From the NCBI GenBank assembly GCA_018389105.1, contig JACATO010000132.1, positions 434,001 to 498,000 of the forward strand: a stretch of 64,000 bases of DNA, written 5' to 3'. Positions 1 to 12,657 of this stretch are shown in pieces. The notes under the pieces were generated by a model, which saw only the letters and a list, made by a program, of their open reading frames with translations, was not told the origin of the DNA and searched no databases. Position 1 is the first letter of the stretch, and every line of letters begins with the position of its first letter. The DNA comes from Nautilus pompilius (Eukaryota > Mollusca > Cephalopoda > Nautilida > Nautilidae). Made by a program: the position numbers and the translations under genes.

Positions 1-291
1 TACCATACATTTATTTTCAGTAGAATATCAATTTAAACACCAGAGGTTATTAGGTTCTTAGGTATTTTGTTGACCGCCTTGTTTACTTTTTTATTTTATG
101 AAGCCATTTTCAGCAATTATATTGATGTGTAATCACTCATTTTAGATTTAGATATATTCCCCGTGCCTTTTGGAACATTGTAGTAAGATGTTCTCCAACA
201 AGCAATGTTGGCTTAATCTAAAACACAGTAAGTTAACATCAGATTGTAAGGACAAGCTGAAGTGGTAATTATTTACATCTTTTAATTTTAG

Positions 292-3200
292 CCATCACCT
301 GATTCTCTTACCAAAGACAAAGCCCAGCTAGATATCAGTACTTCTTTAGAGGACCTGGCTACTTTACAACCTGATTTATCTGAAAATGAAAATGAAAATG
401 AAAATGAAAATTGTTCCCTGGATGTGGTCAGTCTTTCTGACAAGTGAGTATTCGTTGCTATGAACAAAGTCTATCGCAGTAGGATTCTAGCTAGTTCAGT
501 AAGGAAGAAAGGCAAATACAATTTGTTAGCAACTTCTCCACTGCAAGTTCATAAGCCCTTGTTGTCCCGGTCTCTTGAACCTTTCACTAACTAAACTCAT
601 CTTCTGCCATTGAAATGTAATGCAGAACTTTGCTCGTGTTAATTAGTAACCCTTACTTTGGAAAAGAACTTGGTCATAACTTTTGTAATGGTGAACATGC
701 TATTTATATACGTAAAGTACAGAATATTAATGTTTTTACTTGATTGCATGTAAAATTAATAAATTTCTCTGAAATTCACAACACCATTATTTGAGAAATA
801 TGGTTAAAGGCCATGATCAGCCTAGAGTCAGTGCCAGTGTTCCACCGTGTATCCTGCAGCAATGTCGATGTTCTGCTTTCCCATGAGGTGTTTGAAAAAG
901 CTTTTGACCAGTGATTTCCTGCTGATATCAGATCTATTGTTTCTATGTTTGGTTGGTTTCCCCACCTTTTTTTTTTTTTTTAAGAACCTCAATGTCGGAA
1001 CAGCTGGACAACATGCAGCTTGATCTGGAAAATCTTCAGGATATTCTCAGTGACAGTCATTATATCGACGTACCTACTCTTCTTGGGGTACGTAGTTAGT
1101 TACAGGTGTGAAACCAGTGTACACAGGTTTGTATGACTTTAACAAATGCTGTTTCAGAACACCATGGTGTACTTCCATGAGGAGCTGAAAGAATAACCTG
1201 TTGGTTTTGTATTTTTTTCCTTTCCAAAACTCTTATGCTCTAAACAAAGTAAGTAAGTAAATAATGTTGTTGTTTTTTTTCCAATTATATTTTGGAGGAA
1301 AAAAGAATAAGGACACTTAGATAGTAAACATGTTTATTATATGTGATATTAAATTAAAAAGAAAGAAGGGGAGTCTAAACTCAATCTGTGTAAACTTTTA
1401 AAATGTATGCATGTCTCCACATTTCCCTAAAGATGCTTCTTAAAGAACACACGTGCAATATAAAAATAGTTTAGTGTGCTTATATTTAGCATGGTCTAGT
1501 GAAACACCAGACTCTAGAGATGGGATACATTTAAACAAAATGGGGTAGAAATGGACATTGTGCTAGGTACTGGTCAGTACTCATTAGCTTTTGTTGTCTT
1601 GGATTTTAGTGAAAAGGCTTAAATTTGTCACTGACAACAATAAACCAAACATTGAAGGATACTTTGTTGGGCCTTTCCTCTTATTATGGGAGCATTCTAA
1701 AATTAATAAGCCCTAATTAATTATGTGGAAACCACTACTTGGGGTACCTTTGTTTATTAACATCATTATTGTCAGTTTTACTTCTCAGGGCAGCACATTT
1801 GTCATTGCAGAGGGACTCTACCATGAATGCTGCACTAGTTACTCATGAAAGGTGGGGGGGGGGTGTAATCCCTAAAGGTATATGTGTGTGTGTGCAGCTG
1901 CAGGATGGTTGATGAGGCTAGCACCAAGGTGGATGAGCTGGTTTGAACACTTGTTTTGGGTTCTGGTATTTCCTTGAGGTTCTGTGTTTTTTGTGTGAAT
2001 AAAATCATAGGGTTGTGTGATTACTGCCTAACAGGTCAATTTTGACATTGAAAAATCTTCTATCTTTGCTTTTGGCCAGAAGATTATCTAGGGCCTAGGC
2101 AGTCATAAAGCTAAATGTTTTAAGGCCGGATTACTGGCTTTATTATTTACTTTATTATGTGAGAATCTCTCTCTCTCTCTCTCAAAATTGTGCATGAAGG
2201 ACATTGAGATTTTTTAACAAATAACATCTACAAATTAATAAGAAGATGAGCTGCTAAGGAATTGACTTATTTTTTTGTTAAACATCTTAACATGGAAATA
2301 GATATATTAAAAAATAAAACAAATGTTAAAGATAAAACTTGAAATATATTTGCTAATTTGTTAATACTGTTGAATAGAATTTGTATATTATGTACCACAT
2401 GATTTTCAGTATATGATATATGCTGTAATTTTTAAAAATTAAAGTTGAAGGACTTCTCCAAAATTATAATTCTTTTTAGATCTAAACCATGAAGGTAACG
2501 GAGCTTACAAATTATTTTGTAACATAAGAGAGGTTTTATTGACATTTAAAATTAGCTGTTTTAGTTATTACTCATCATCTGTTTCTCTCTTTAATTTTAC
2601 AAATAAAGCTTTCTTTATCAGTTAAAAACAATAATGCTAAAGAGGGGAGGAGATAAGGGCTGAGTGTTACCAATTCCTTTTACTAAAAAAACAAACAAAC
2701 AAAGCAATTCAATAAAGAAAACCTCTGTTTGCTATGTTATGTTGTAGAAAGAAGTCATCTTTAAATCTACTTTACATCAGATATAAATTTTCCCTTGTGT
2801 GGTCTTTTAAAAAAAAACTCCCTTTTGAAAAAGAAAAAAAGGGGCATCCATAGGCCTTCATACAGATCTAGAAGCAAATGTGATTTGGGTGCAAGGTCCT
2901 TAATAAATTTTGATGTATATTATAAATATCTTTTAAATTTTATGTTTTAATTTGCAGCTTTCCAATCCAGATGTTCCCCCAAGTTTTTGTGATTTGGTAA
3001 ATTTTAATTTTCTTTTGGTAGTTTTTATAATTGATCTAAATATATGCATAAAAAGAAAAATAGTTTGGATGTAAAGAAAACAGTAATAATTAAAAAAATA
3101 ATATAAATGCCAGTTGGAAACACACAGCATAATATAAAAAATTTCCAGTGGGAATAAAACTACTTTTTAAAAAATTGTATTTAGTTTTATCAGACTAAAT

Positions 3201-6200
3201 GAAATTAATTAAATTAATGAACAAAATTAAAAGGGGAGAAATGATCATTTACATACTAATAGAGACATATGATATCACATGCAAACAGTGAGAAGTGACA
3301 AATGTTTATAACCTGTAAATAGTTCTATGTTCCTTTGAGAGAGAGAATTCGACTTCAAGGGAATGTGTGTGTGTGTGACTTATGTACCATTGAAAGTTTG
3401 TGAAGATGTGGTTTGATGAAAATATTTCTGCAGTACATTTAGAGCGAGCAGGTGTAGATGAGCTGAGATTCATTTACAGGTGAATGTAATTTGCAAGCCT
3501 TTTTATCTTTCAGAAAATGTTTATTCCAAACTAGTCTGTTTCTGTTAGAGTAGGCTGAAACAACATTGGTCAGAGTAGAATTTATATGAAATAAAAGTTC
3601 TTGCACCTTTGTCTCTTACATGGCTTCCTGATGATAATATTTGTCATTACTTGGAATAGTTGTAATACAGCTTCATTATTAGAAGCCCCAATATTTTTGT
3701 GAATGACTAAGTGAGAATGCTGTGAAGGACACTATTTGGTTGCCTTTGCCCATCCCTGGATGCTGGCTTGTCTACATTTCCAGTCTTCAAAAACACAACC
3801 TGCCACTTGGCAAAAGAATGTAATTAAAATTTTAAAATTTTCACTTAATAAAAGCATTTATTGGATATATAATACATAATGAAAACAGGCTTCATTATCA
3901 GTTAGTGTTTACTTTCTTTCTTTTTTTTAAATAGATGTTCAGCAATATAGAAGCTTCTCCAGAGTCTTGTCAAGATGACTCCAATACAGGTATGTTATTT
4001 ATTTTAACCCACTTAAGAAATAGCTCATTAGTCAAACAAACACACGTGTAGTTAGGTGCGGTCTTTATGGAAATATAGATAGTACTGGGAGAGCTGTTGA
4101 CCTAGTGCTAATGGTAAGTTTGCTGCCATCTATATTCTTTTTATTTGTACTATTTACCTTGGAGTTAAGCATTGTGGCTTGGCGCTGGAGTTTTCATCAT
4201 TTGAATGGAAGAGTTGCTGCTTCAGTGTTATTCCCTCCTTGAGAGACGGTGGAGACTCTTCTATGAATTCTACAAATAGAATTTATCTGTACATTCACAC
4301 TGCAAAATGAATAAACAACAGTCAGCTTTCTTATGTTGTTTCAGAGATCTACTTCAGGAGCACAACATATTCAATTAACCTGACACCTGCTTTGTCTCAT
4401 GATGTGATGTCTGTATCTCATATTCAATAAATCTTCATTTCTTTTTATCATCATCATTTGTTTCTGAACATGAGAATTAATAATTCTCAAGATCATTTAA
4501 ACTTTTACATTGGTACGGTATTTATACACTGTTTCATTTTATTTTCTCTGTTACAAATGTGGTTTATTAAAAAAGAAATTGTCAACTTGAGCTAATTTAC
4601 ATTGGCGACAAATTTAACTGATTGAATAATTTTTCTAGTTTATTTGTGCATTTCGTTAGCATAATTTTCATTTTATCTAAAACCTTACTGGCATCCCACA
4701 TGGGTAGGTTTTACGGTATATGCCAACATCAGATTTGGCTTCCATATTTATTTGTGTAATGTTGGCAGTCTCTGGGCTGCTGAAGGATGGGGGGGTTTTT
4801 GGTTGCTAGAATTCTGCTTTTCCAAATTGTAATTCTTATAGCTTAAACAGCAGTAAATGGAGCAAGTTTCAGTTGTTTCTGCTTAATTGAAATTTTTCCA
4901 ACCTGCTTGTCACATGCATGGACTTCAGGAAGCACATGAGGACTTTTGGGTTTAGGTTTTATGGCTATTATTGATTCATATTTTGATTTATAGAAATATG
5001 GGAGGGCCTGCAGTTTCACTTAATAGGTTTTTGCTTGCAGAGAGGTTATTCATCACCTAGCTCATTTATTTCTAACTTCAGAGATCTGCTTATTCCCAGA
5101 GATAAAAAAAACAGTAAGATATCAGTGTATTTACGAAGAGTTTAAGATATTAGTTTTGAAAAAAAAACTAATGAATGAACCATCATTTTTGGCAGTCTTC
5201 CCATTTCTCTCTATCATGCTTTTTTTCCTAAGAACTGTTTTCAAGATGATACTGTGGATTATTGTTGCTGCTTTTTTTTTTTTTTTTCGCTTGTACAAGT
5301 GGCCCGAGTCTATGACTTGTTGGTTGTTAAGTCTTTAGCATACCTTTTGTCATCTAATATGTTGCCAGTCCTGACTTTGATTTGGAAGTTTGCTTCTCTT
5401 GGACTATCACTTCCCTGATGGCACTTTTGATGTTTTTCTCCTGTTCCATTCAACACTTTGCATGTTATATTCTGGCATGCACTAACTATGCTTCTATTAT
5501 TTTTTTCAGTTATCAGTTCTTCCTAACCGATACTTTATTTTTGGTTAGTTTTGCCAGTGTTCTATTAGCCTTTCTTTCACACTTTTCCCAGCTCTGTCCA
5601 ACATGTTCCAACCTCTTAATATTGAATTTTAAGTTGTGTGTATTTCTGAATATACACGCACTTCTTATCCTAGTACCCAGCATATGTTGAATAGATGATT
5701 TGTGAAAACTTTGCAGAGTCAGTTCCAAAAGGATCTTCAGTTATCTGCATCTCTTTAATTTTAGCTCACTTGGGAAAGATTATCTCACAAGTAGAGTCCA
5801 GGTAGGTATATTTGGGGTAAAAGAAAACAAACTGCAATCTCTTAATGTAACCTGTTCTTAACAAGGTATGTACTGTGTCGTCACTTTATTGCCAAGAGAT
5901 CTTGGCTATGTTTGTGTGAAGAGCTCATCCGGTTTTGTTTTGTCTCTAGCTGATGTGCATCAAATGGAAGGTGGTGACCACAAGTCTTCGTCACTTGTGG
6001 TAGCACGGCCTTCAGACCTCCTCATTGGAGCTTCTAAGAATGCAGCTTTTTGTCAACAACTACGACTGACCAGTGAGTTTAATAATCAATTCGTGTTGTA
6101 CTGTAAGCCTTCCCTCCTGGTGCAAGGGTTAATTAAAGAAGAAACAAAACCGTAAACCTTTCACACACACAATTACCACAGGAATGAAAATTTTCCTTGG

Positions 6201-9200
6201 ATCCATATCAAAAGTTTCCTCCAAACAGAACTTGAAATCTTTGAGATTAGATTGTTACCTTCTGAAAACATTGTTCCTGTGGTTAGTCAACATAATTAAA
6301 GCTAAATTACTTTTAATTTATCTGTAATTTCTCTATCAAAAGTGTACTTTGAATCTAGCTATCATTTGATATGTATTTAACAGTTTGAAAATATTTTAGT
6401 AATTGTGTGTATATGTATATACAGTTTATAATAAAGTAAAAGTGAATGCTTTATTATAAAGAAGAATATTTCCCATCATTTAAAGATTACTGGCTGGCTT
6501 TTTTGGCATGCTGCTTGTATTTTTGTATTATTTTATCATGAAAAGTGCTAAATAAAATTTTGCCTGATATTCTTTCATCCCAGTTCAAGAACATATTCAT
6601 GCTTGCTTTCCACAACTCGAATATCTTGTATTTTTAGCTGGAAACAACTTGTCTGTCGTCTTATTCAAAACTGGATTTTAACTACTGTGTTCTATAGAAG
6701 TCTTTTGTACATATACATTATTACATGTGCTCCTCATAACAAATTATTTCAAATGAGATCTCTGTGTCATTTACCTACATTAATTTGTAGTTCACGTAGA
6801 GATATTTACAGTTAATCTTTTCAAACTCTTTTATACTGGGTACATAAATGTGTATATATATGTGTGTCAGCTGTAATAATGTTAACCTGTCTTAAACTGT
6901 GGAGGTTGTTGGAAGTAACAGATTCTTTGACTTGTATTTGCTGTACTCTAAACTCAGCCAAACATGATGCAGTGGTATAGGGATTTTATACTATTCTATA
7001 AAATTTCTGTTTCTATAAAGCCTATGTTGCTTCCATAGATTAAAAATCTTTTATGTCAGAAGTTGTCTGGAGAATTTTCAAAAGATGCAACATTAAGGAA
7101 GCCCAGAGAAATTCTAATATCATGGGAAACATTCTGGTTTATTTAAGGATTCTGTTTTAGTATTTGGAGACATTCTGTCAATTTATTTATAAAATAGAAA
7201 GTTAAACATTTGTGAAAACTGAAAAAAGGCAGATCCTGGATAAATAAAATACAAACCACTTTAGTTCTAGAAACTCGTATACAATACATTCCTTTTTGAA
7301 GTTGATATGGAAAAATTATGGTTACATATGTGAAAATGTTTAACTTGACCATTCTTTTCTTTACCTGGGTCTTAACTTTTAAAGGACATGAACAGTTTTG
7401 ATCAGGGTAGCCACACTGTTCCTGCTTGTGAAAATGGTTTGTCCTTAAGCTAAATCTGGTTACATCAGTATTTTTTGTTGGTGATCGTGGACATTGATTT
7501 GTATAAAGCAAAGAAAACTTTTTTAGATTATTTCTGTATCTTCTGACATATAAATAATATCATTACTTTTATTTTATTGTCAGATGATATCACTTTAATT
7601 ATTATTTTTTCCTGTCATTTTCTTAAAGCAAGAAAATTGTGCACATCCAACTAATTTCAATTTATTTTTTTTTTTGCCATTGTTTATTTGTTGTTGTTTT
7701 TTATGTCTTATGAATAATTAACATGATTTGAGTATGCAAACATTTGCATTTTATTGCATAACAAATCCTGAATAATAAAACCAAAAACTTCTGATGCACT
7801 TAAATGTGAAAGGTTCTGCCAGAAGTAGATTATTGATGATTCAGAACTAAAAAATTACAGGCATTGTAGCTTTAGATAATGAGAGAAGCAGTAAAAACCA
7901 GTTTGGTAATTAATCAGTGTCATCATTCTTGGCTCCTTTAGTTACTTAGTAGAAAATTTGCTTTTGCTGCCAGATACCTGGAAAAACTGGATTGGTTATA
8001 GTCGTGAATTCATGTAAAAAGAAGACTCTCTGTTTTTCAGCTGCACGAGACTTTCAATCTGATGAGGTGGATCACCCATCATCATCTTCACTTGTGGTTG
8101 CGCGACCCTCAGATATTCTTTTGAGTAGTTCTCCTGACTCATCTCTACGTATCAGTGAACTGAAAGGTCAGTTGTTTCTTAATCTGATGTTAAAAAGTAT
8201 ATGCCCAATGCATTACAATAATTTTAGGACAATTTTCTTACCTGTTTATTTGGGTTTTTTTTCTTTACTAAAGTTATCACAAGAGGAACTGTTGTTTTCA
8301 CTAAGGGCTGTCAGTCATGCAAATAAATTTTATGTGTATATACTGAACCAACAACAACAAGAGTTCTGCATACATTTTAGATCTGCCAGAATTTATAGAT
8401 TTAATTGGAAATTATTCCTTTTGCAGCAGAAGACAGTCACAAGGGTAATGCATACATCAGAAGTGCAAACGCATTCTGCTTTGCATTTGCTGGGCATATT
8501 CCATATGGCTGGGTTAATCGTGACTGTGTGTGTGTGTGTGTGTATGTAGTCAGTAGTGAGTAAATCTCTCCAGGATGTCCGATTGGTTTTGTGCAGGCTG
8601 TTTTGAGGAATGTTCCTGACATGCAGCAGCTCAGCCAACTTTGGCAGATGATTACTTATCTACTGGTTAGCAGCAGTGTCTTTAATATGTTCAGTGGAGG
8701 GACAGATCTTGTGCCAATCATTGCTGTGTGATCTGAGAAAGTTGTAACATATTTTGGAAATTTGTGGACAGGCATTTTTCTGTTGCAGGATGCTACCATG
8801 TTGATTTACGATAGTTTTATTGTGATAGCATAGTATTACTATTAAAACTCACCAAATTGATACAAATGTCTCACAAAAGTGCTTTACACCACAGTACTGG
8901 CAGGTGCAACAACAGACATTGTTTACTATCTCTAAAGATGTTGATCTGTTTATCCACACACAAAGAGAGTAAAATTTACCAGTGAAGTGGATCTGCTTTC
9001 ACTATACGAGGACAATTTGGAATGTTTGAAGCTATCTGTACTGCAATTTGGAATCTGTTTCACAGCTAGACCATAAAATTATGTTGATCTTAGTGTAGGG
9101 GATAGATAATTTTATTTTATTATACAATGTGTGCCTGGTTTGAAAGGACAGGCAAGCTTAAGATTAGTTGATTTTGAGTTGAAGATGGCCATTTGTCTGT

Positions 9201-12200
9201 TGTATAACACCCGTTCTCCTTCAGGTTGACCCAATCTGATGACGCCTGAAATATAAGCTAAATATGCCTGTGTTATAATGGGAATTATGTTTTTGGGCTT
9301 TTTACAGATCAAAATTTGGGTGCGTATTATATATGATAGCATATAATACACGGCACTTTACGGTAGTTGCATATTAACATGGAGTTGGAAATGGCCGTTT
9401 TGATTTCAAATAGAAAATTTTCATATTTTTGACAGTCTTTACTAGTTTAAAAGATGAGTTGAATTTTGAATCAACCTCTTTTAAGACCAGTATTACTTTT
9501 GATGTTGTGGCCTTCAGCTGAGTATGTGCAGGGGTGTTGATCCTGGATGTTTTGTTTTTTGAGGGTGAATGTGATTGAATGTATGCGTGTGGAATTTACC
9601 ATCTTTGTCCCCTCCAACTTCAAGCTGGGTTGATCCCTTGGCTGTGTGTTAATCTGGATAAACTGATTTGTTGATAAATCTTGATGTGATATAAAAAACA
9701 CAGAGCAGCAGCAGCAACAATATTCCAGTTCTGTTTAAAAACCACTTGGTGGTATCAATCTTGATAATTGGCTGATTACCAATCATCTGCTGATTTATTG
9801 GCATATCCCAAAAAATTTGCTACAACAACTAATGTACTGAAACCTCATCTAAGGATGGAGTCAAATTGGCTTGGTGTACCTCCCGGTTATGGTTTCTTTT
9901 CTTCACTCACCAACCAGTGAGCTCCACTTTCCTTCCACATCTAAAAATAAAGAGTTTAATTAGGGTTTTCCCTGCCAAAATTGGAAGAGTCTGGCCCCTC
10001 GTGGCACAGGATAGGCAACGACAGCACTACACTGCCTAAGCAGGGTTGTCTCTGAAGTAGAGACTGATGTATGACACAACATCTAAGGATAATGGACTAT
10101 GGCCATACTGGTGTATTCTAACATACTGAGCAAAAGGTGGCATTGACAATGGAATATACAAGCAGGATTACTGAAATTCTGTATTGGTTCAAGTCTCTAT
10201 GATTGTGTAGAGCAAGACACACTAATCTCCAGCTAGTACTACATTTGGTAGCCATTCCTGTAGTATACTAGGTAAATGGAAGAAAAATATTTGGAAAGAA
10301 ATTTGTAAAACTTGTAATGACATCAGCTGCCCTGAAAACAGGAGGTGAATGGAGTGCTATACTTTTAATTCTAGTTCAGTTGTTTGTGCTTTTCTTTATT
10401 TTTATTTTTGTAGTTTTTAAAAGTTTGTGAGAAAATTTGTTGTTAAAAAATGAAATAAAACTGGCTTTGGGAGTAATTATATCATACATTGTTATTTTCT
10501 GTTGTGTGCATTTCAACCACAAATGTGTGTGTTTTTTTTCCAAATTCAAGGCTTCAGTATTGTTTCTAATGTTTAAGCCTGTTGACTTAGCAGCTAAACA
10601 AAATCTTTCCTGGATTTATTGATTAAATGTATTTGTTTTAGTTGATCTGAATTATTACCAGATGTAACCATGATGGTTTATACAAGGCTTCTTGATAATT
10701 CTGTCGATATGGCCTTCTGCGGTACTGCTGTGTACATTATAGTCACCAGTACTAGGGTGAGTGAGTGAAAACAAATTTTTGAGAACATTGATGTTGCTAC
10801 TGATAAGGTGGAAGTATTCCAAATAAAGTGTTTTCTATTCTATATCCTGGCTAGGGGGATTTTTTTTTGTGTGTTGCTAGAAATGTCTGACAACATACTT
10901 AGTGCAATCATAAATACTCTCATATAGTGGGCTCTAAAATTATTGAGACAAATTAAATTTGGTGTATTTTGAAAATTTACTGAAGTTACAGACAAAAGTA
11001 GGTGAGGTAACACTATCTTATTTAACTATGAATGCTGTTATTGGTCAGACTCATTAAAAATATAAAATAACTTTGCACATTCTTGCAGATACTGCCATAA
11101 CTTTGTAATGTTTGTTGTTTACCTAGGTTTGATCTTCCTATCCAGTTCATCCCACAGCAGTTCATTTTGGGAATGATTCTAGGGGTAGACTGTGCTGGTC
11201 AGGTGGCAATATCATACTGGTTTGGATGTGCATTCAAGCACTTGTTCACCAGATGGCATCACATTAGTCTGAAGAATTTGGTGCTATTCCTCTTTTCTTT
11301 TTGAAACATTGACTTGTGCCAGATCACCACCAGCTGATTCTCCAAAACACTCATACATTACCCTTTCTCTGTTTCACTGTTGGCACAATGTAGCCATCAA
11401 CAAATTTTTCTGTAAATCAGCAATGAACACAACACTTACTACAAAAAAAAGCTAAAACTTTGATTTCTCAGTTTAAAAGACACACTACTGTTGTTGTGTG
11501 GCCCACTGAACATGTCCCTTTTTTTCTTATTTTACCTTTCTGTTACACAGTGGTCACTACTAGCATCTTTTAGGTGACATCTGACTTGACTTTGATGCCA
11601 CTGACCCAGTTGCAGAAGCTGAGTTTTGAACAAAGATGTGATCTTTGTAAATTTGTCCTGGTCAGCAGTTACTCTCTTGTGGTCATGCTTCTTTCTGTTG
11701 GGAATACTGTCCGCCTTTGTACACTCCTTCAAAATTGTATGTATTGCGTTGTGCTGCATCTTCAGTTTCCTGGCAATATATCTGAACCTCCAGCCCATGT
11801 TTCTATGTTTCTTAGTGTTATTACTGCAGCTTGGTTCTTTAGACTGATTTTTTTTTTCTCCTGGCCTCCTTTTTCCCAATCAACCAATTTGGAATTGTGT
11901 GTCTGTGTTAGAGAGGGGGGGGAGTTAGGGGGTGGTTATGGCCTGGTACACGGATTTTTATTTAATGGTTTCAACCAGTAATGTGGAATCATCAGCTGTC
12001 TGGACAAAACAATAAAAGTAACTGAATATTCTACCAAAAAAAACTTCTCCCAATAACTTTGGAGTTTATTGTACCTGTGCAGAAAACTATACACATTTTA
12101 GATACATGTTTAGTGGATTTAATAAAACCAAATTTTTAATTGTGGTTGTAGTTGCCAGTGGCAGATTTTTAAAATTTTTCTATTTTCTCTTTCTTCAGGA

Positions 12201-12446
12201 AATGCACTTGTAGAATATAATCCATCTGAAGATATTTCAACATGGTTTGAAGATGCATCTAACCTTGATACAAATATTGATGAAAGTACGCCATTTGAGA
12301 CTCTCGAGTCAGAACTGAACACTCCAGATGTGCATTTTGATGACGACGATCTATCTTTGTCCATTGAATCCAAATTTTCAGCAGCAAAACCATCTGCAAA
12401 GAGAAAGAGCAGGCGGCCAGTTCGAATTTCAAATGAATATGATTAA
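292..12446 (+). CDS. HSF1: Heat shock transcription factor, C-terminal part (partial at left edge)
   Basis: HSF trimers bind heat shock elements and activate chaperone genes. The exons seen are 292-443, 985-1087, 3935-3989, 5950-6072, 8041-8166 and 12199-12446, all with AG/GT borders and matching phases, giving 268 residues and a TAA stop. The second exon carries the heptad repeat C signature: its LDNMQLDLENLQDILS and the following DVPTLLG/MFSN resemble LDNLQTMLS and ALLDLFS of vertebrate HSF1. The last exon starts GNALVEYNPSEDIS, resembling the stretch after HR-C in HSF1. It then has a very acidic region (DVHFDDDDLSLS) suited to transactivation and ends in a basic tail (KRKSRRPVRIS). The DNA-binding domain and HR-A/B must lie upstream of the window. 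Two exons are duplicates of each other and a 39-base micro-exon is possible; both are listed separately. Family assignment is firm; HSF1 is used because invertebrates usually have one HSF. Confidence 0.87.
382..411 (+). repeat. In-frame hexanucleotide repeat (GAAAAT)5 in HSF exon
   Basis: Five perfect copies of GAAAAT encode an alternating Glu-Asn run in the HSF exon at 292-443. Hexamer slippage changes length by whole codon pairs, so copy number could vary without breaking the frame. Confidence 0.9.
444..984 (+). other. HSF intron, nothing else recognised
   Basis: Starts GTGAGT and ends in a poly-T tract followed by AAG just before 985. No repeat or open frame of note was recognised. Confidence 0.6.
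1088..3934 (+). other. HSF intron with possible micro-exon
   Basis: Intron between the HR-C exon and the MFSN exon. It holds short simple repeats: (TG)n near 1882, (TC)n near 2165 and homopolymer runs. It also holds the micro-exon candidate at 2958-2996. No mobile element was recognised. Confidence 0.6.
2958..2996 (+). CDS. Candidate 39-base HSF micro-exon
   Basis: A TTTGCAG acceptor and a GTAAAT donor flank 39 bases that translate without a stop to LSNPDVPPSFCDL. It begins and ends in phase 0, the phase of the flanking HSF exons, so it can be used or skipped without a frameshift. Inclusion would split the conserved LLG-MFSN junction of heptad repeat C. That makes skipping the likely default and inclusion a possible regulatory isoform. 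It could also be chance. Confidence 0.4.
3990..5949 (+). other. HSF intron, AT-rich, nothing recognised
   Basis: AT-rich intron. Open frames at 5156-5728 are low-complexity, Phe/Leu/Ser-rich and match no family I know, so I do not call them genes. Confidence 0.55.
5950..6072 (+). CDS. HSF1: HSF duplicated exon, copy A
   Basis: Phase 1 to phase 1 exon, 123 bases. It encodes DVHQMEGGDHKSSSLVVARP followed by SDLLIGASKN. The SSSLVVARPSD core recurs in the next exon (8041-8166) with mainly third-position differences. Because both copies have the same phases, either one, both or neither can be spliced in without a frameshift. Confidence 0.8.
6073..8040 (+). other. HSF intron between duplicated exons
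   Basis: AT-rich spacer between the two related exons, with a GTGAGT donor and a TTTTTCAG acceptor. No mobile element or coding region was recognised. Confidence 0.55.
8041..8166 (+). CDS. HSF1: HSF duplicated exon, copy B
   Basis: Phase 1 to phase 1 exon, 126 bases. After the split first codon it encodes ARDFQSDEVDHPSSSSLVVA followed by RPSDILLSSSPDSSLRISEL. It shares SSSLVVARPSD[LI]L with copy A and is flanked by TTTTTCAG and GTCAGT. Its Ser-rich end could be phosphorylated, but no specific kinase site is claimed. Confidence 0.8.
8525..8542 (+). repeat. (GT)9 microsatellite
   Basis: Uninterrupted alternating GT run in the HSF intron. Confidence 0.85.
8543..9859 (+). other. HSF intron, mostly unassigned
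   Basis: No gene was recognised. Bases 9320-9365 contain a short imperfect palindrome around GCGTATTATATATGATAGC, followed by a mirrored ATAATACAC. It might be the end of a small non-autonomous transposon, but no partner end was identified. Confidence 0.35.
9860..9975 (+). repeat. Dispersed repeat, CTTGGTGTACC family (copy 1)
   Basis: Contains GGCTTGGTGTACC, a CT-rich middle and CCACATCTAAAAATAAAGAG. The same order of motifs recurs near 54820-54955 and 57840-57920. The two other copies have tRNA-like sequence upstream, so this is probably the body of a tRNA-derived SINE. Confidence 0.5.
10925..12071 (-). mobile_element. Tc1-like DNA transposon, broken
   Basis: Lies in the last HSF intron. 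The minus strand at 11879-11532 encodes a Tc1 helix-turn-helix region: GWRFRYIARKLKMQHNAIHT followed by ILKECTKADSIPNRKKHDHK and RVTADQDKFTKITSL. Near 11160-11120 the minus strand reads LLWDELDRKIK, like the Tc1 C-terminus. Diverged inverted ends pair GGGCTCTAAAATTATTGAGA at the left with the complement of the right end (AAACTCCAAAGTTATTGGGA); TA occurs at both borders. The stretch between the N- and C-terminal parts has no continuous frame, so the element is a relic. Borders are good to a few bases. Confidence 0.78.
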
Positions 12447-12651
12447 ACATTTAGCAGCTTTTGGGTTGAGAGCAGAAGTCAGAAGATGCGGTTGGTTTGT
12501 TGGCTAATAATGTGTTGCCAATAGTAACCTGACTATACTGTGATGTCTTTGGATCTAAAAAAGAAGCATGTGTGCGCATCTGTACATTTGCACACACACA
12601 CACCAAGAGAATGACCAAGATGGATGACAGTTACAATGCATTGCATCTTAA

Positions 12652-12657
12652 AATAAA
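12652..12657 (+). promoter_or_regulatory. Poly(A) signal for the HSF gene
   Basis: AATAAA about 200 bases after the stop codon. Further AATAAA motifs near 13675 and 13790 could serve a longer 3' UTR. Confidence 0.55.

Noticed and set aside
5156-5728. Phe/Leu-rich frames that look like membrane proteins
   Set aside because: They arise from T-rich intron sequence in HSF; no conserved motif.
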